Assembly: GCA_030731845.1 (NCBI GenBank)
Contig: JANQTF010000353.1
Location: 1-32,259 of the forward strand
Reading direction: 5' to 3'
From: Bacteroidia bacterium
Lineage (GTDB): Bacteria; Bacteroidota; Bacteroidia; J057
Length of the DNA: 32,259 nt
Shown here: piece after piece, positions 7,774 to 15,322 of the stretch
Position numbering within the stretch: position 1 is the first letter of the stretch
How the letters are laid out: each line of letters opens with the position of its first letter
Translations under genes and position numbers: made by a program
The notes under the pieces: generated by a model
Database searches by the model: none
Told to the model about the DNA's origin: nothing
Seen by the model: only the letters and a program-made list of their open reading frames with translations

Positions 7774-8301
7774 TTACTCCGTCGGGATATTTAGTTTTTT
7801 CATGAGTTTGAGGGTCACATCATACTCTTCTGGTCCGTAGAGGACCAAAGAAGAGCCAGTGCCGTCCACTTTACTCATGATGAAGGAGTATCCATCTTCA
7901 GCGGCGATGGCGTCGATGCCAGCTTGCAGCTTGTCGATGATGGGCTGAAGCAAATCTTGGCGACGGGTCATCAATTTGGTTTCTGCATCAGTATTTTCGG
8001 CAGAAATTTCCTGATCGAGTTTTTGAAGCTCGGCTTCAAGAGGAGCGAGGGTGGCCTGATCAGCACCACCTTCGCGAAGTTCCATGTATTCCTGGAGCTT
8101 GGTTTGGGCATATTGCTGTTTTGATTGCAGCTTTTCAGCGAGTTTTTGCTCGTAGGATTGCAGGGTTTGCTGCATGGTTTTGGTCTCCGGCATACGGGAC
8201 AAAACGGCCTGGATATCAGCGTAGCCTATCTTAATCGTTTGTGCGAAAGACTGGCCAGCGAATGTCAGGATTGAAAGTAATATCAGGGATGCTAGTCTCA
8301 T
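7774..8301 (-). CDS. OmpH/Skp-family periplasmic chaperone (copy 1)
   Basis: A 175-residue exported protein of the OmpH/Skp family. These are periplasmic trimers whose coiled-coil arms hold unfolded outer-membrane proteins on the way to BamA. A signal peptide covers residues 1-20 (cleavage near SFAQ). Then IGYADIQAVLSRMPE gives the family's first strand and helix. Residues about 45-125 are Gln/Lys/Glu-rich and predicted coiled coil. The end GYSFIMSKVDGTGSSLVLYGPEEYDVT is the closing beta part. The ATG at 8301 is preferred over the TTG at 8310. It is the last of three ompH-like genes after bamA, 78 bp after copy 2, and is probably transcribed with it. Confidence 0.88.
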   Translation of the reverse strand: MRLASLILLSILTFAGQSFAQTIKIGYADIQAVLSRMPETKTMQQTLQSYEQKLAEKLQSKQQYAQTKLQEYMELREGGADQATLAPLEAELQKLDQEISAENTDAETKLMTRRQDLLQPIIDKLQAGIDAIAAEDGYSFIMSKVDGTGSSLVLYGPEEYDVTLKLMKKLNIPTE

Positions 8302-8379
8302 GTTATTCAAAAGTTGGGGAGAAATGCGGGGCGTATTTCTCTTGAGTCAAAAAAAGAGTGTGTGTTGAGAAGGGTAGGG

Positions 8380-8931
8380 CTATTCCATGCCCTCAGGGAT
8401 GGCGATATTAAGGCGCTTCATGAGCTCCTTTGTTACATTGTATTGATCACCTGCGTGAAGCACAATGCTGGTACCCCCAGAAGTTGCATTAAAGATATAG
8501 GTGTATCCACCTTCTTTGGCGAGGGCATCAATGGCGGCCTGAACTTTGTCGAGGAGCGGGCCGAGTCGGTCCATTCTTTTGACCATAAGCTTTTGCTCTG
8601 CATCCTGCTGAGATTTATAGATTTCCTGCTGGAGCTTTTGCAACTCAGTTTCCATGGCCTGCAATTCTGTTTCGGGGAGGCTTTCGCCAGCTTCCTGTGC
8701 ACGTTGCTGAAACTCTTCGAGTTTTGTCTCCGCGTATTCCTGTTTGGCGCGGATGTTTTTTTGGAGCTGTTGGGTATAGGTATTGAGCTCTCGCTCGATA
8801 GCCTGTGCCTCTGGCATATATGCCAGGATCAACTCCAGATCGGCAAAACCGATCTTCTGAGCCTGGGCAGGTAGCACTGCGCACAACGCGAGCAACATGA
8901 CCAGAAAAATCTTTGATAATTGCTTTTGCAT
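8380..8931 (-). CDS. OmpH/Skp-family periplasmic chaperone (copy 2)
   Basis: A 183-residue OmpH/Skp-like protein. The signal peptide ends near PAQAQ (about residue 25). It is followed by IGFADLELILAYMPEAQAIERE and a long coiled-coil stretch (about 50-130) with acidic and Gln-rich heptads. The C-terminal part, GYTYIFNATSGGTSIVLHAG, is closely similar to copy 1, so the two look like a local duplication. It has its own candidate promoter 21 bp upstream and lies beyond a large hairpin that ends the bamA-side transcript. It can therefore be expressed separately from bamA. Confidence 0.88.
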   Translation of the reverse strand: MQKQLSKIFLVMLLALCAVLPAQAQKIGFADLELILAYMPEAQAIERELNTYTQQLQKNIRAKQEYAETKLEEFQQRAQEAGESLPETELQAMETELQKLQQEIYKSQQDAEQKLMVKRMDRLGPLLDKVQAAIDALAKEGGYTYIFNATSGGTSIVLHAGDQYNVTKELMKRLNIAIPEGME

Positions 8932-8951
8932 GTTTTCTGTCTAAGGTCCGG

Positions 8952-8984
8952 CAAAGATAAGTGCTTTTTTGGATAATTAGGAAA
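8952..8984 (-). promoter_or_regulatory. candidate promoter of the ompH copy 2/1 pair
   Basis: On the minus strand TATCTTTG (8952-8959) is a perfect -7 box, 21 bp before the ATG of ompH copy 2. The -33 candidate, TTTC at 8981-8984 with a 21-nt gap, is imperfect. Confidence 0.5.
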
Positions 8985-9087
8985 GGTGAATCGCTTCCTG
9001 CTTTATCCAAGCCTTATTTTACCAAAAAGGTTCGCTTTCTGTAACGTGTGAATCTTAAAAAAGAGATATGAAGCCCTTATTTTCCAT

Positions 9088-9170
9088 AAAAATCGTCAGT
9101 GTTGGGACGCCATTTGTAGAATCGGTCACCAAGAGGGTGCCTCATCTGTGGCGAAGTCAACACTGACGAT
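9088..9170 (-). terminator. large nested stem-loop, probable terminator after ompH copy 3
   Basis: The outer arms ATCGTCAGTGTTG (9092-9104) and CAACACTGACGAT (9158-9170) pair perfectly over 13 bp. Inside are a second stem, CGCCA (9108-9112) with TGGCG (9149-9153), and a third, CACC (9127-9130) with GGTG (9136-9139). Read on the minus strand the outer stem runs into TTTTT (9088-9092). It begins 18 bp after the ompH copy 3 stop and precedes the promoter of copy 2. It is much larger than the other terminators in the window, so an RNA role beyond termination is possible. Confidence 0.6.
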
Positions 9171-9188
9171 ATGGGGTGGGCCAAAACA

Positions 9189-9722
9189 CTAGTTGTCTCC
9201 TGCTTCTTTTCCGTAGCCTAATTCTGTGAGTACCTCATCGCTGGCATCGTAGAGGGCGTTGGTGTACAGCCATGTCACGCCACCTGCTTTGTCAAAAATG
9301 AAATCTAACCGTTTGCGCTGGGCAATTTTTTCTACTGCTGAGAATACCTTGTCTTGAATAGGCCGCACCTTGGCTTCTTGCAGGGCAAAAAGCTCCCCGT
9401 CGTAGCCAAACTTTTGCTCGCGGTATTCTTTTGCTTCTCGTTCAGCAGCAAAAATCTCTTCTTGCTTGCGTTGTTTCACATCTTCGGGCAAAAGCACTTC
9501 CTGTGCCTGATACTCGGCATAGAGACGCTCGATGTCCTGATATTTTTTCTCGAGCTCTTTTTGCCACTGCTGAGAAATACGCTCCACCTCATCCTGTGCC
9601 GTTTTGTATTCCGGAATCTGATTCAGGATATAATCGGTGTCCACATATCCTGTCTTTTGAGCCAGGGCAAAACTCAACCCAGCTACGAGTAGGGTCATTG
9701 TTACGAAAATCTTTTTCATCAT
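9189..9722 (-). CDS. OmpH/Skp-family periplasmic chaperone (copy 3, next to bamA)
   Basis: A 177-residue OmpH/Skp-like protein. The signal peptide starts MMKKIFVTM and ends near SFALAQ. The mature protein starts with KTGYVDTDYILNQIPEYKTAQ, the family's opening segment. A coiled-coil region with EELEKKYQDIERLYAEYQ-type heptads covers about residues 45-120, and the end is RLDFIFDKAGGVTWLYTNALYDASDEV. ATGs at 9731, 9722 and 9719 are all usable; the codons further upstream (to 9788) would place non-signal sequence before the hydrophobic core. It is the first gene after bamA (134 bp) and in this position is the best candidate for the canonical Skp partner of BamA. Confidence 0.88.
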   Translation of the reverse strand: MMKKIFVTMTLLVAGLSFALAQKTGYVDTDYILNQIPEYKTAQDEVERISQQWQKELEKKYQDIERLYAEYQAQEVLLPEDVKQRKQEEIFAAEREAKEYREQKFGYDGELFALQEAKVRPIQDKVFSAVEKIAQRKRLDFIFDKAGGVTWLYTNALYDASDEVLTELGYGKEAGDN

Positions 9723-9856
9723 GTGATTCATTTCAGTGAGAAAGGGAGAAATGGGATGTTTGTCCATTTCTCCCTTTGAAATACGCAATTGATGTGCTCA
9801 TATCCGTCTGGAAGATAAATAAATCCACACAGATGTTCAGCAATCAGACACGAGGA

Positions 9857-12358
9857 TTAGAATTGCTGTCCAATCACGAAGTGAAACTGCCCTCCACTGA
9901 TGGTGCTGCTTCCTTCAACCTCATCAAATCCATAGGCCCAGTCGAATCCGAGGAGCCCTACCATCGGTAGCATTACCCGCAAACCTGCACCTGCAGCTCT
10001 TCTGAGTTTGAAAGGATTATACTCCCTGAAGTTCGAGAATCCGTTGCCTGCTTCCAAAAATCCTTGCACCCATACCGGCGCCGACTGATTGAGGGAGATC
10101 GGATAGCGAAGCTCCATCACCACACGGTTGTAGATTGGGTATCCGTTTTGGGCGTTGGTGAGAGAGTTGTTTTCATATCCACGCAGCGGGATAATCTCGC
10201 GACCATCGAGCTGTGCCAGGCCAAAGCCAATGAGGCCTGTACCACCGAGGTAGTAGCGCTCAAAGGGAGAGATGCCCAGATTAGCGTTGTAGGAACCTAC
10301 AAAGCCTGCTTCGATTTTGGTACTCAACACCATGTCTCCTGCAATGCGGAAGAACCAATTGCTATTGAAGCGCCATTTGTGAAACTCCAGGAGGCGATAT
10401 TTGTCTTCTGGTCCCAGGTCAGAATAGTCTTTTTCGGGGCCAAAGAGGGAGTAGGGTGGGGTGGCCTCCACCGAGAGCGACATGGTAGATCCGCTTCTTG
10501 GGTAGATTGGAGCGTCCACACTACTGCGATCGAAGGACTGGCGCAGCGAAATGATGTGGATATTAGCCTGATCAATTCCCTGGAATGCCTGGAAAGCTAC
10601 CCCAGGCTGGCGGATATCATAATACTTGTACACCAGCGAAGTTCTCGAGGTGAAAAAGTCATCGGGAAACTTCATCCTTCGCCCATAGTCGAGGGAGGTG
10701 TTGAGCAGGTTGAAGCGATAGGTGGATGCCACGTTTTGAATCACTTGATAGTTGGCATTCACACCAAGTGAGTTGGGGCGCTTTCCGCCAAGCCAAGGCT
10801 CAAGGAAAGAGAAAGCAAAGTTTTTGTATCCAACCCCATTCATCTGAATGGCAAGGCTCACGCGCTGTCCATCGCCAGAAGGCACGGGCCTCCATGATCC
10901 TGGTTCGAAGATGCGGCGGGAAGAGAAGTTGTTGAAGGCCAACTGCACAGTTCCTACAAACCCTCCGGCCAATACGGCGCCTGTGGTTGGGTCGCGGTAC
11001 TGCCCACCCCAGCCACCTTGCAGCTGTAGCTGATCAGAAGGGCGCTCTTCTACGGTGAAGGTGATGTCCACCGTACCATCGTTGGGGTTTGGGACTGGGT
11101 TGATGCCGAGTTTTTCCTGGTCAAAATAGTTGAGGGCCAGAATCTCTCGTTGTGAACGGATGATTTCTGCACGGCTAAATTTGCGACCCGGAGAGACACG
11201 AAGCTCACGACGCACCACAAAATCACTGGTCTTGGTGTTTCCTACAATGGGCACCTTCCGGACATTGGCCTGTGGACCTTCCTGGATACGGAGTTCGATG
11301 TCGATAGAATCGCCTACGATTGCGACTTCTACAGGTTGAACATCAAAAAATAAGTAGCCATCATCGAGATACAAGGAACTCACATCAGATCCGTTGGGAT
11401 CGCCAAAGAGGCGCTTGTCGATCTTAGAGCCGCTGTAAAGATCTCCTTTGTTGATTCCTAATACTGATTGAAGAATCTCAGAGTTGTATTTGTAGTTGCC
11501 AGACCAGGAGATATCGCCATGATAATACTTAGGGCCTTCGTCGATTTTCATTTCCACGATCACCTCTTCATCACTAATAGAATAGATGGTGTCGGCCACA
11601 ATGGCTACATCGCGATAGCCATTGTCATTGTAGAAGGTAATGATTTCGGATTTGTTCTCTTCGTAGATTTTGGGGATGTATTTGGAACGATTCCAAAATC
11701 TCCACCAGGTTTTTTGCTTGGTCTTTTTCAGCTTACTTCGGACCTTGTTATCCGTAAAGGCCTCATTACCCACGACGCGAAGCTCAGCAATTTTTACCCG
11801 GGGGCCTTTGTCAACGTTGATATTGACGACTACGCCATTTTGGATAATTTTGTCGGATTCTTCAACGATATCAACGCTGGTATTGTAAAATCCTTTTTCG
11901 ATGTAGTAGTTTCTGATGACCCTGGAAGCAGATTGCTTTTTAGACTCGGTGAGGATGGTTCCCCGAATAAAATTGATCTGTTCGCGCAGGTCATCCGCCT
12001 GTGTTTTGTTGATCCCTACGAAGTTGAACTGAGAGATACGTGGTCTTTCTTTGACTTCAATGACAAGAAACACCTTGTCGCCTACCACATTGTCAATGCG
12101 AAGCGATACTTCGGAGAAGAGATTTTCTTCCCACAGTCGTTTCACCACATCCGAAATCTGCATTCCGGGGATGGTGACGGGTTCGCCTACGGCAAGGCCA
12201 CTTCGAGCGATGATGGCCTCTCTGTCGCTGTAATCTGCGCCTTCTACTTCAAGCCCCGCCAACAAATAGGTTTTGGGGTTGTCATAGTTCAGCTCTACCT
12301 GGGCAAAGGAAGATATGAGCGACATGCAGGTGAGCCAACTTAACAAAATTCGTTTCAT
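9857..12358 (-). CDS. bamA: outer membrane protein assembly factor BamA
   Basis: 833-residue Omp85 protein, the central pore of the beta-barrel assembly machine. The signal peptide covers about residues 1-20 from the ATG at 12358. Tandem POTRA domains follow to about residue 430, visible as repeats of the type VFLVIEVKERPRI and VEMKIDEGPKYY. A 16-strand barrel occupies the rest, with the L6 motif as LRGYE in the segment REIIPLRGYENNS. The protein ends in Phe (HFVIGQQF), the usual barrel-recognition signal. I reject the 25 upstream codons because they overlap uppS; this start leaves a 4-bp gap after uppS. The order uppS-bamA-ompH is conserved in Bacteroidota and links membrane-lipid carrier synthesis to envelope assembly. 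Confidence 0.95.
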   Translation of the reverse strand: MKRILLSWLTCMSLISSFAQVELNYDNPKTYLLAGLEVEGADYSDREAIIARSGLAVGEPVTIPGMQISDVVKRLWEENLFSEVSLRIDNVVGDKVFLVIEVKERPRISQFNFVGINKTQADDLREQINFIRGTILTESKKQSASRVIRNYYIEKGFYNTSVDIVEESDKIIQNGVVVNINVDKGPRVKIAELRVVGNEAFTDNKVRSKLKKTKQKTWWRFWNRSKYIPKIYEENKSEIITFYNDNGYRDVAIVADTIYSISDEEVIVEMKIDEGPKYYHGDISWSGNYKYNSEILQSVLGINKGDLYSGSKIDKRLFGDPNGSDVSSLYLDDGYLFFDVQPVEVAIVGDSIDIELRIQEGPQANVRKVPIVGNTKTSDFVVRRELRVSPGRKFSRAEIIRSQREILALNYFDQEKLGINPVPNPNDGTVDITFTVEERPSDQLQLQGGWGGQYRDPTTGAVLAGGFVGTVQLAFNNFSSRRIFEPGSWRPVPSGDGQRVSLAIQMNGVGYKNFAFSFLEPWLGGKRPNSLGVNANYQVIQNVASTYRFNLLNTSLDYGRRMKFPDDFFTSRTSLVYKYYDIRQPGVAFQAFQGIDQANIHIISLRQSFDRSSVDAPIYPRSGSTMSLSVEATPPYSLFGPEKDYSDLGPEDKYRLLEFHKWRFNSNWFFRIAGDMVLSTKIEAGFVGSYNANLGISPFERYYLGGTGLIGFGLAQLDGREIIPLRGYENNSLTNAQNGYPIYNRVVMELRYPISLNQSAPVWVQGFLEAGNGFSNFREYNPFKLRRAAGAGLRVMLPMVGLLGFDWAYGFDEVEGSSTISGGQFHFVIGQQF

Positions 12359-12362
12359 ACGA

Positions 12363-13106
12363 TCAGGACTGAATTTGCTCGCTGATTTTTCCGAATCGGC
12401 GTTCTCGTTTCTGGTAATCAATGATTGCTTCATATAGATTCTCTCTTCTGTAGTCAGGCCAGAGAGTCTCTGTGATAAAAAGTTCTGAATAAGCGAGTTC
12501 CCATAAGAGGAAGTTACTGATTCTATATTCCCCCGACGTGCGAATCATAAGTTCCGGGTCGGGGATGGAGGCTGTACTGAGAGCGGAAGAGAAAATCTCT
12601 TCGTTCATTTCTGCTGGATCAAGCTTCCCTTCTTTGGCCATTTGGGCCAATTTTCGGGTTGCCTCTATGATGTCTGCCCTTCCGCCATAGCTCAGAGCCA
12701 GTGTGAGGGTCATTCGCTTATTGCCTTTGGTCTTGTCCATAGCATCGCTAAGGACCTGCTCGCAATTTCCGGGCAGCCTTTCCAGGTGACCGATGGCGTT
12801 GAGCCGAATGTCGTTTTTCATCAAAGTGGTGGTCTCCTTTCCGATGGTTTCCACCAACAAAGTCATCAACGCGCTCACTTCTTTTTTTGGCCTGTTCCAG
12901 TTTTCTGTAGAAAAGGCATAGAGTGTAAGGTATTCAATGCCAAGTTCTGCTGCACCCTCGGTGACGTCACGCACTGCCTTGATAGCAGAACGGTGACCAA
13001 ATACCCGGAGGTTGCCTCGCTTGTTTGCCCATCGACCATTTCCATCCATGATGATGGCGATGTGTTTGGGTAGCTTGTCTGGTTGGATTTGTTCTTTCAA
13101 CGACAT
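12363..13106 (-). CDS. uppS: isoprenyl transferase (undecaprenyl diphosphate synthase)
   Basis: 247-residue cis-prenyltransferase that condenses isopentenyl diphosphate onto farnesyl diphosphate to give the C55 lipid carrier for peptidoglycan and surface polysaccharides. The active-site block HIAIIMDGNGRWA covers residues 15-27, with Asp21 as the metal-binding aspartate. Further family blocks are LTLYAFSTENWNRP, ALSYGGRADI and the C-terminal PDPELMIRTSGEYRISNFLLW region. Length is normal. The ATG at 13106 is followed directly by conserved sequence. It is the first gene of a uppS-bamA-ompH transcript, with a good promoter 65-94 bp upstream and a terminator of the previous gene before that. Confidence 0.96.
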   Translation of the reverse strand: MSLKEQIQPDKLPKHIAIIMDGNGRWANKRGNLRVFGHRSAIKAVRDVTEGAAELGIEYLTLYAFSTENWNRPKKEVSALMTLLVETIGKETTTLMKNDIRLNAIGHLERLPGNCEQVLSDAMDKTKGNKRMTLTLALSYGGRADIIEATRKLAQMAKEGKLDPAEMNEEIFSSALSTASIPDPELMIRTSGEYRISNFLLWELAYSELFITETLWPDYRRENLYEAIIDYQKRERRFGKISEQIQS

Positions 13107-13170
13107 GGGCTAAGGGTCCTTGGACCATTCTCCTTACAAATCGAACAGGTAATAGTTCGCCAAAGGTTAA

Positions 13171-13200
13171 CAAAGGTAATCAAAGTCCTTAGGCAACAAA
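13171..13200 (-). promoter_or_regulatory. promoter of uppS-bamA-ompH
   Basis: On the minus strand TTTG (13197-13200), an 18-nt gap and TACCTTTG (13171-13178) match the Bacteroidota promoter pattern in both boxes, with the same 18-nt gap as the BFN promoter. It lies downstream of the DUF6089 terminator, so uppS-bamA has its own start point. Confidence 0.65.
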
Positions 13201-13269
13201 AAAGCAATCTTGTTATCCCAACGATATCATAGAGAGAAAGTGGGTGAAATTGGTTGCATGGACTGGGGC

Positions 13270-13301
13270 AAAAAAAATAAGCTGCGCCAATTGACGCAGC
13301 T
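13270..13301 (-). terminator. terminator after the DUF6089 gene
   Basis: AGCTGCG (13280-13286) pairs with CGCAGCT (13295-13301) around an 8-nt loop. Read on the minus strand it runs into TAT7-8 (13270-13279), a clear intrinsic terminator 25 bp past the gene's stop codon. Confidence 0.85.
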
Positions 13302-13326
13302 CAGGTACTATTTTTTGAATCGATGC

Positions 13327-14178
13327 TTATCTAAACTGTGGGCATTTCACCCAATCGAGGATGAAACTCACCCGCACATTGGTGTAGATATACCAGTCTT
13401 GCTGTGTCTGATCACCGCGAATACCGTTGGTATCGGCGCCACCGTCAGGGAATTGAGCGAGATCGATCCTATCTGAGAGGAGAGCAGCCACAGGATTTTG
13501 AGCCCGGAGAGCTTCAAGATCAGGATAGCGGTGGCTCACGTCATCGAGATAGTCGGTGAATGTTTTTCTGAAACCAGTTTCAATCTCAAGGTCAAACTTT
13601 TTGGAGAGAGAAAACCGCACACCTGCTCCCATGGGGATAGATAGCTGTGTGAGTCTGTAGGGTTCTGGTAGGGAGCCATTGGGATCGGGCAGAAATTGTC
13701 CTTCAGTCCCGAGGGGCTGTAGGTCATACCAAAGGCCATTGAGTTGGGCTTGTGGGTTGAAAGAAAACAGCGCCACGCCGCCAAACACGTAGGGGGTATA
13801 ACGGGGGCGGTAATTGTACTGCCTGTCGGTAGGAAGGAAATCGAAAGCCACGGTGAAACTACCTTCGGTAATAGGAGATCTGAAGCTCAGATTTCTTCTT
13901 TCACGGACGGCGTTGGTGGAGGTGGCATCCGTAGCTCCCATCCATCCCTGAAAAAATCCAAGACGAGCAGTCATGAAGGGGTTGAACCGATAGGAACCCT
14001 GGATTCCGAATCCGGGCTTAGTGTACTTAAAAGTGAAGTCATCATCCAGGTCTCCCAAATAATTGGTAGGACCAGTGGAGATGCCTATTTTAAAATAGCC
14101 GTATCTAAATTGTGCTTGCGCCTCAATGGCAGTCCACATGACTAGACCCAGAACCAAGCTGATTTTTAGAACCTTCAT
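13327..14178 (-). CDS. DUF6089-family outer-membrane beta-barrel-like protein
   Basis: A 283-residue exported protein. The signal peptide ends near AIEAQAQ (about residue 23). The mature part begins RYGYFKIGISTGPTNYLGDL, which is the recognisable start of DUF6089 proteins. It has alternating strands of an outer-membrane barrel: RYTPYVFGGVALFSF, SIPMGAGVRFSLS, and FDLEIETGFRKTFTDYLDDVS. The family has no proven function but is found just before uppS/bamA in many Bacteroidota, which suggests an envelope role (inference from context). It ends at its own terminator. Upstream, 256 bp separate it from NAD kinase; no clear promoter box was found there. Confidence 0.82.
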   Translation of the reverse strand: MKVLKISLVLGLVMWTAIEAQAQFRYGYFKIGISTGPTNYLGDLDDDFTFKYTKPGFGIQGSYRFNPFMTARLGFFQGWMGATDATSTNAVRERRNLSFRSPITEGSFTVAFDFLPTDRQYNYRPRYTPYVFGGVALFSFNPQAQLNGLWYDLQPLGTEGQFLPDPNGSLPEPYRLTQLSIPMGAGVRFSLSKKFDLEIETGFRKTFTDYLDDVSHRYPDLEALRAQNPVAALLSDRIDLAQFPDGGADTNGIRGDQTQQDWYIYTNVRVSFILDWVKCPQFR

Positions 14179-14434
14179 GAATCAACGAATTTGGCAATTA
14201 ACAGGAGAATCCAACGACAATGGTAATGTAACGGTGCAGGGTGAAATTAAGTATAGCCCAGCCACAAAACCAACGATAAGTAATGATCGGTAAAGGAAAT
14301 GCTCGATAGCGGTCGTATTCAGATGTGAAAGTAAGGTCAAATCAATGATTTATTTCGATGAATCGAAAGTCATTTTTGTCCCTCTGCTTACAAGATCTCT
14401 CCATGAATATAGAGGTATGAGCAAGGGAAAAACC

Positions 14435-14529
14435 CTAATTTCGATTATCATGTCCCCACATAAGGCTTCTGCGAAGGTTGTCCACATGTTTGGTCGTGGA
14501 CATTCGCAGGAGCCTTATCTTGAAATTAG
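14435..14529. repeat. interrupted inverted repeat within the 3' end of nadK
   Basis: Four pairs of matching arms are nested around one centre: TGTCCAC (14479-14485) with GTGGACA (14496-14502), CTGCGAA (14469-14475) with TTCGCAG (14503-14509), ATAAGGC (14460-14466) with GCCTTAT (14512-14518), and CTAATTTC (14435-14442) with GAAATTAG (14522-14529). The inner three give 21 bp with only small bulges and a 10-nt loop. It lies inside the coding sequence and ends exactly at the stop codon. Confidence 0.75.
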
Positions 14530-15322
14530 CCCGCTTGATGGCGATAGAGGTCTTGGCTTTCACAAGTTCTGTGCGTGTGTCAAGGGCGACCATGGCTACC
14601 CCGGAGCGGCTTTCTATTTCAAACGAAACAACCCAGTCGTCTGGTATAACTACCGGCCTCACAGTGAGGGAATGTGGGGCAACCGGTGTGATAACAAAGG
14701 TGGCAGAGCTGGGGAAAATGATGGGGCCGCCACAACTCAGGCTATAAGCTGTGGATCCTGTTGGGGTAGCCACGATGAGCCCATCTCCCCAATAGGAGTT
14801 CAAAAATTCCCCGTTGATGTAAGTGTGAACCGTGATCATCTCATTGCTATTGGCCTTGTGGATGGTCAGGTCGTTGATCCCATGGGGATTTTCGCCAAAA
14901 AGGCCCGGAGGGTCACTTACTACTGACAACAGCGAGCGTTGGTCAATGCGATACATGTCTCGCATGAGCTCATCTGTGGCCTGCATCAGCTCATATTGGT
15001 TGATGCTGGTGAGATAGCCCAATCGGCCAAAATTGACCCCAAGGATCGGTTTTCCTGATCTGCCAGTGAAGCGCACTGCTTCTAGTACGGTTCCGTCTCC
15101 TCCAAAGCAGTATAGAAACTTACAATCGTCGAGCTCTTCCTTCTTGGTAAACACGGCTGTGGTTGCCGGGTCGAGCGACTCGGGGATGCGGTCAAAAAGC
15201 TGCCGGGCATACTTCTGGTAGAGGGTGAAGTGAATGCCTCGTTCCCTGAGGTATGCGAAAAAGTCGCGAAGCACCTGCAGGTTTGTGTTGTCAGTTATTC
15301 TTCCAAAAATCGCGATGTTCAT
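14435..15322 (-). CDS. nadK: NAD kinase
   Basis: 295-residue ATP-NAD kinase that makes NADP(H). The GGDGT phosphate-binding motif is at residues 74-78. NFGRLGYLTS follows at about 97-106. The NAD-binding segment GDGLIVATPTGSTAYSLSCGGP lies around 179-200. The C-terminal motif SLMWGHDNRN is typical. Length is normal. The ATG overlaps the stop of the preceding TamA-like gene by the ATGA form, so the two are translationally coupled. An unusual feature is that the last ~95 bases of the gene lie in a long interrupted inverted repeat (listed separately). Confidence 0.96.
   Translation of the reverse strand: MNIAIFGRITDNTNLQVLRDFFAYLRERGIHFTLYQKYARQLFDRIPESLDPATTAVFTKKEELDDCKFLYCFGGDGTVLEAVRFTGRSGKPILGVNFGRLGYLTSINQYELMQATDELMRDMYRIDQRSLLSVVSDPPGLFGENPHGINDLTIHKANSNEMITVHTYINGEFLNSYWGDGLIVATPTGSTAYSLSCGGPIIFPSSATFVITPVAPHSLTVRPVVIPDDWVVSFEIESRSGVAMVALDTRTELVKAKTSIAIKRANFKIRLLRMSTTKHVDNLRRSLMWGHDNRN

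Noticed and set aside
9092-9170. Integron attC site
   Set aside because: The nested arms suggested it, but the core sites are in the wrong orientation (GTT on the left, AAC on the right), and there is no integron integrase or cassette structure.
11468-12343. 291-residue antisense open frame in bamA
   Set aside because: Shadow of bamA: no family features and no start or ribosome-site support.
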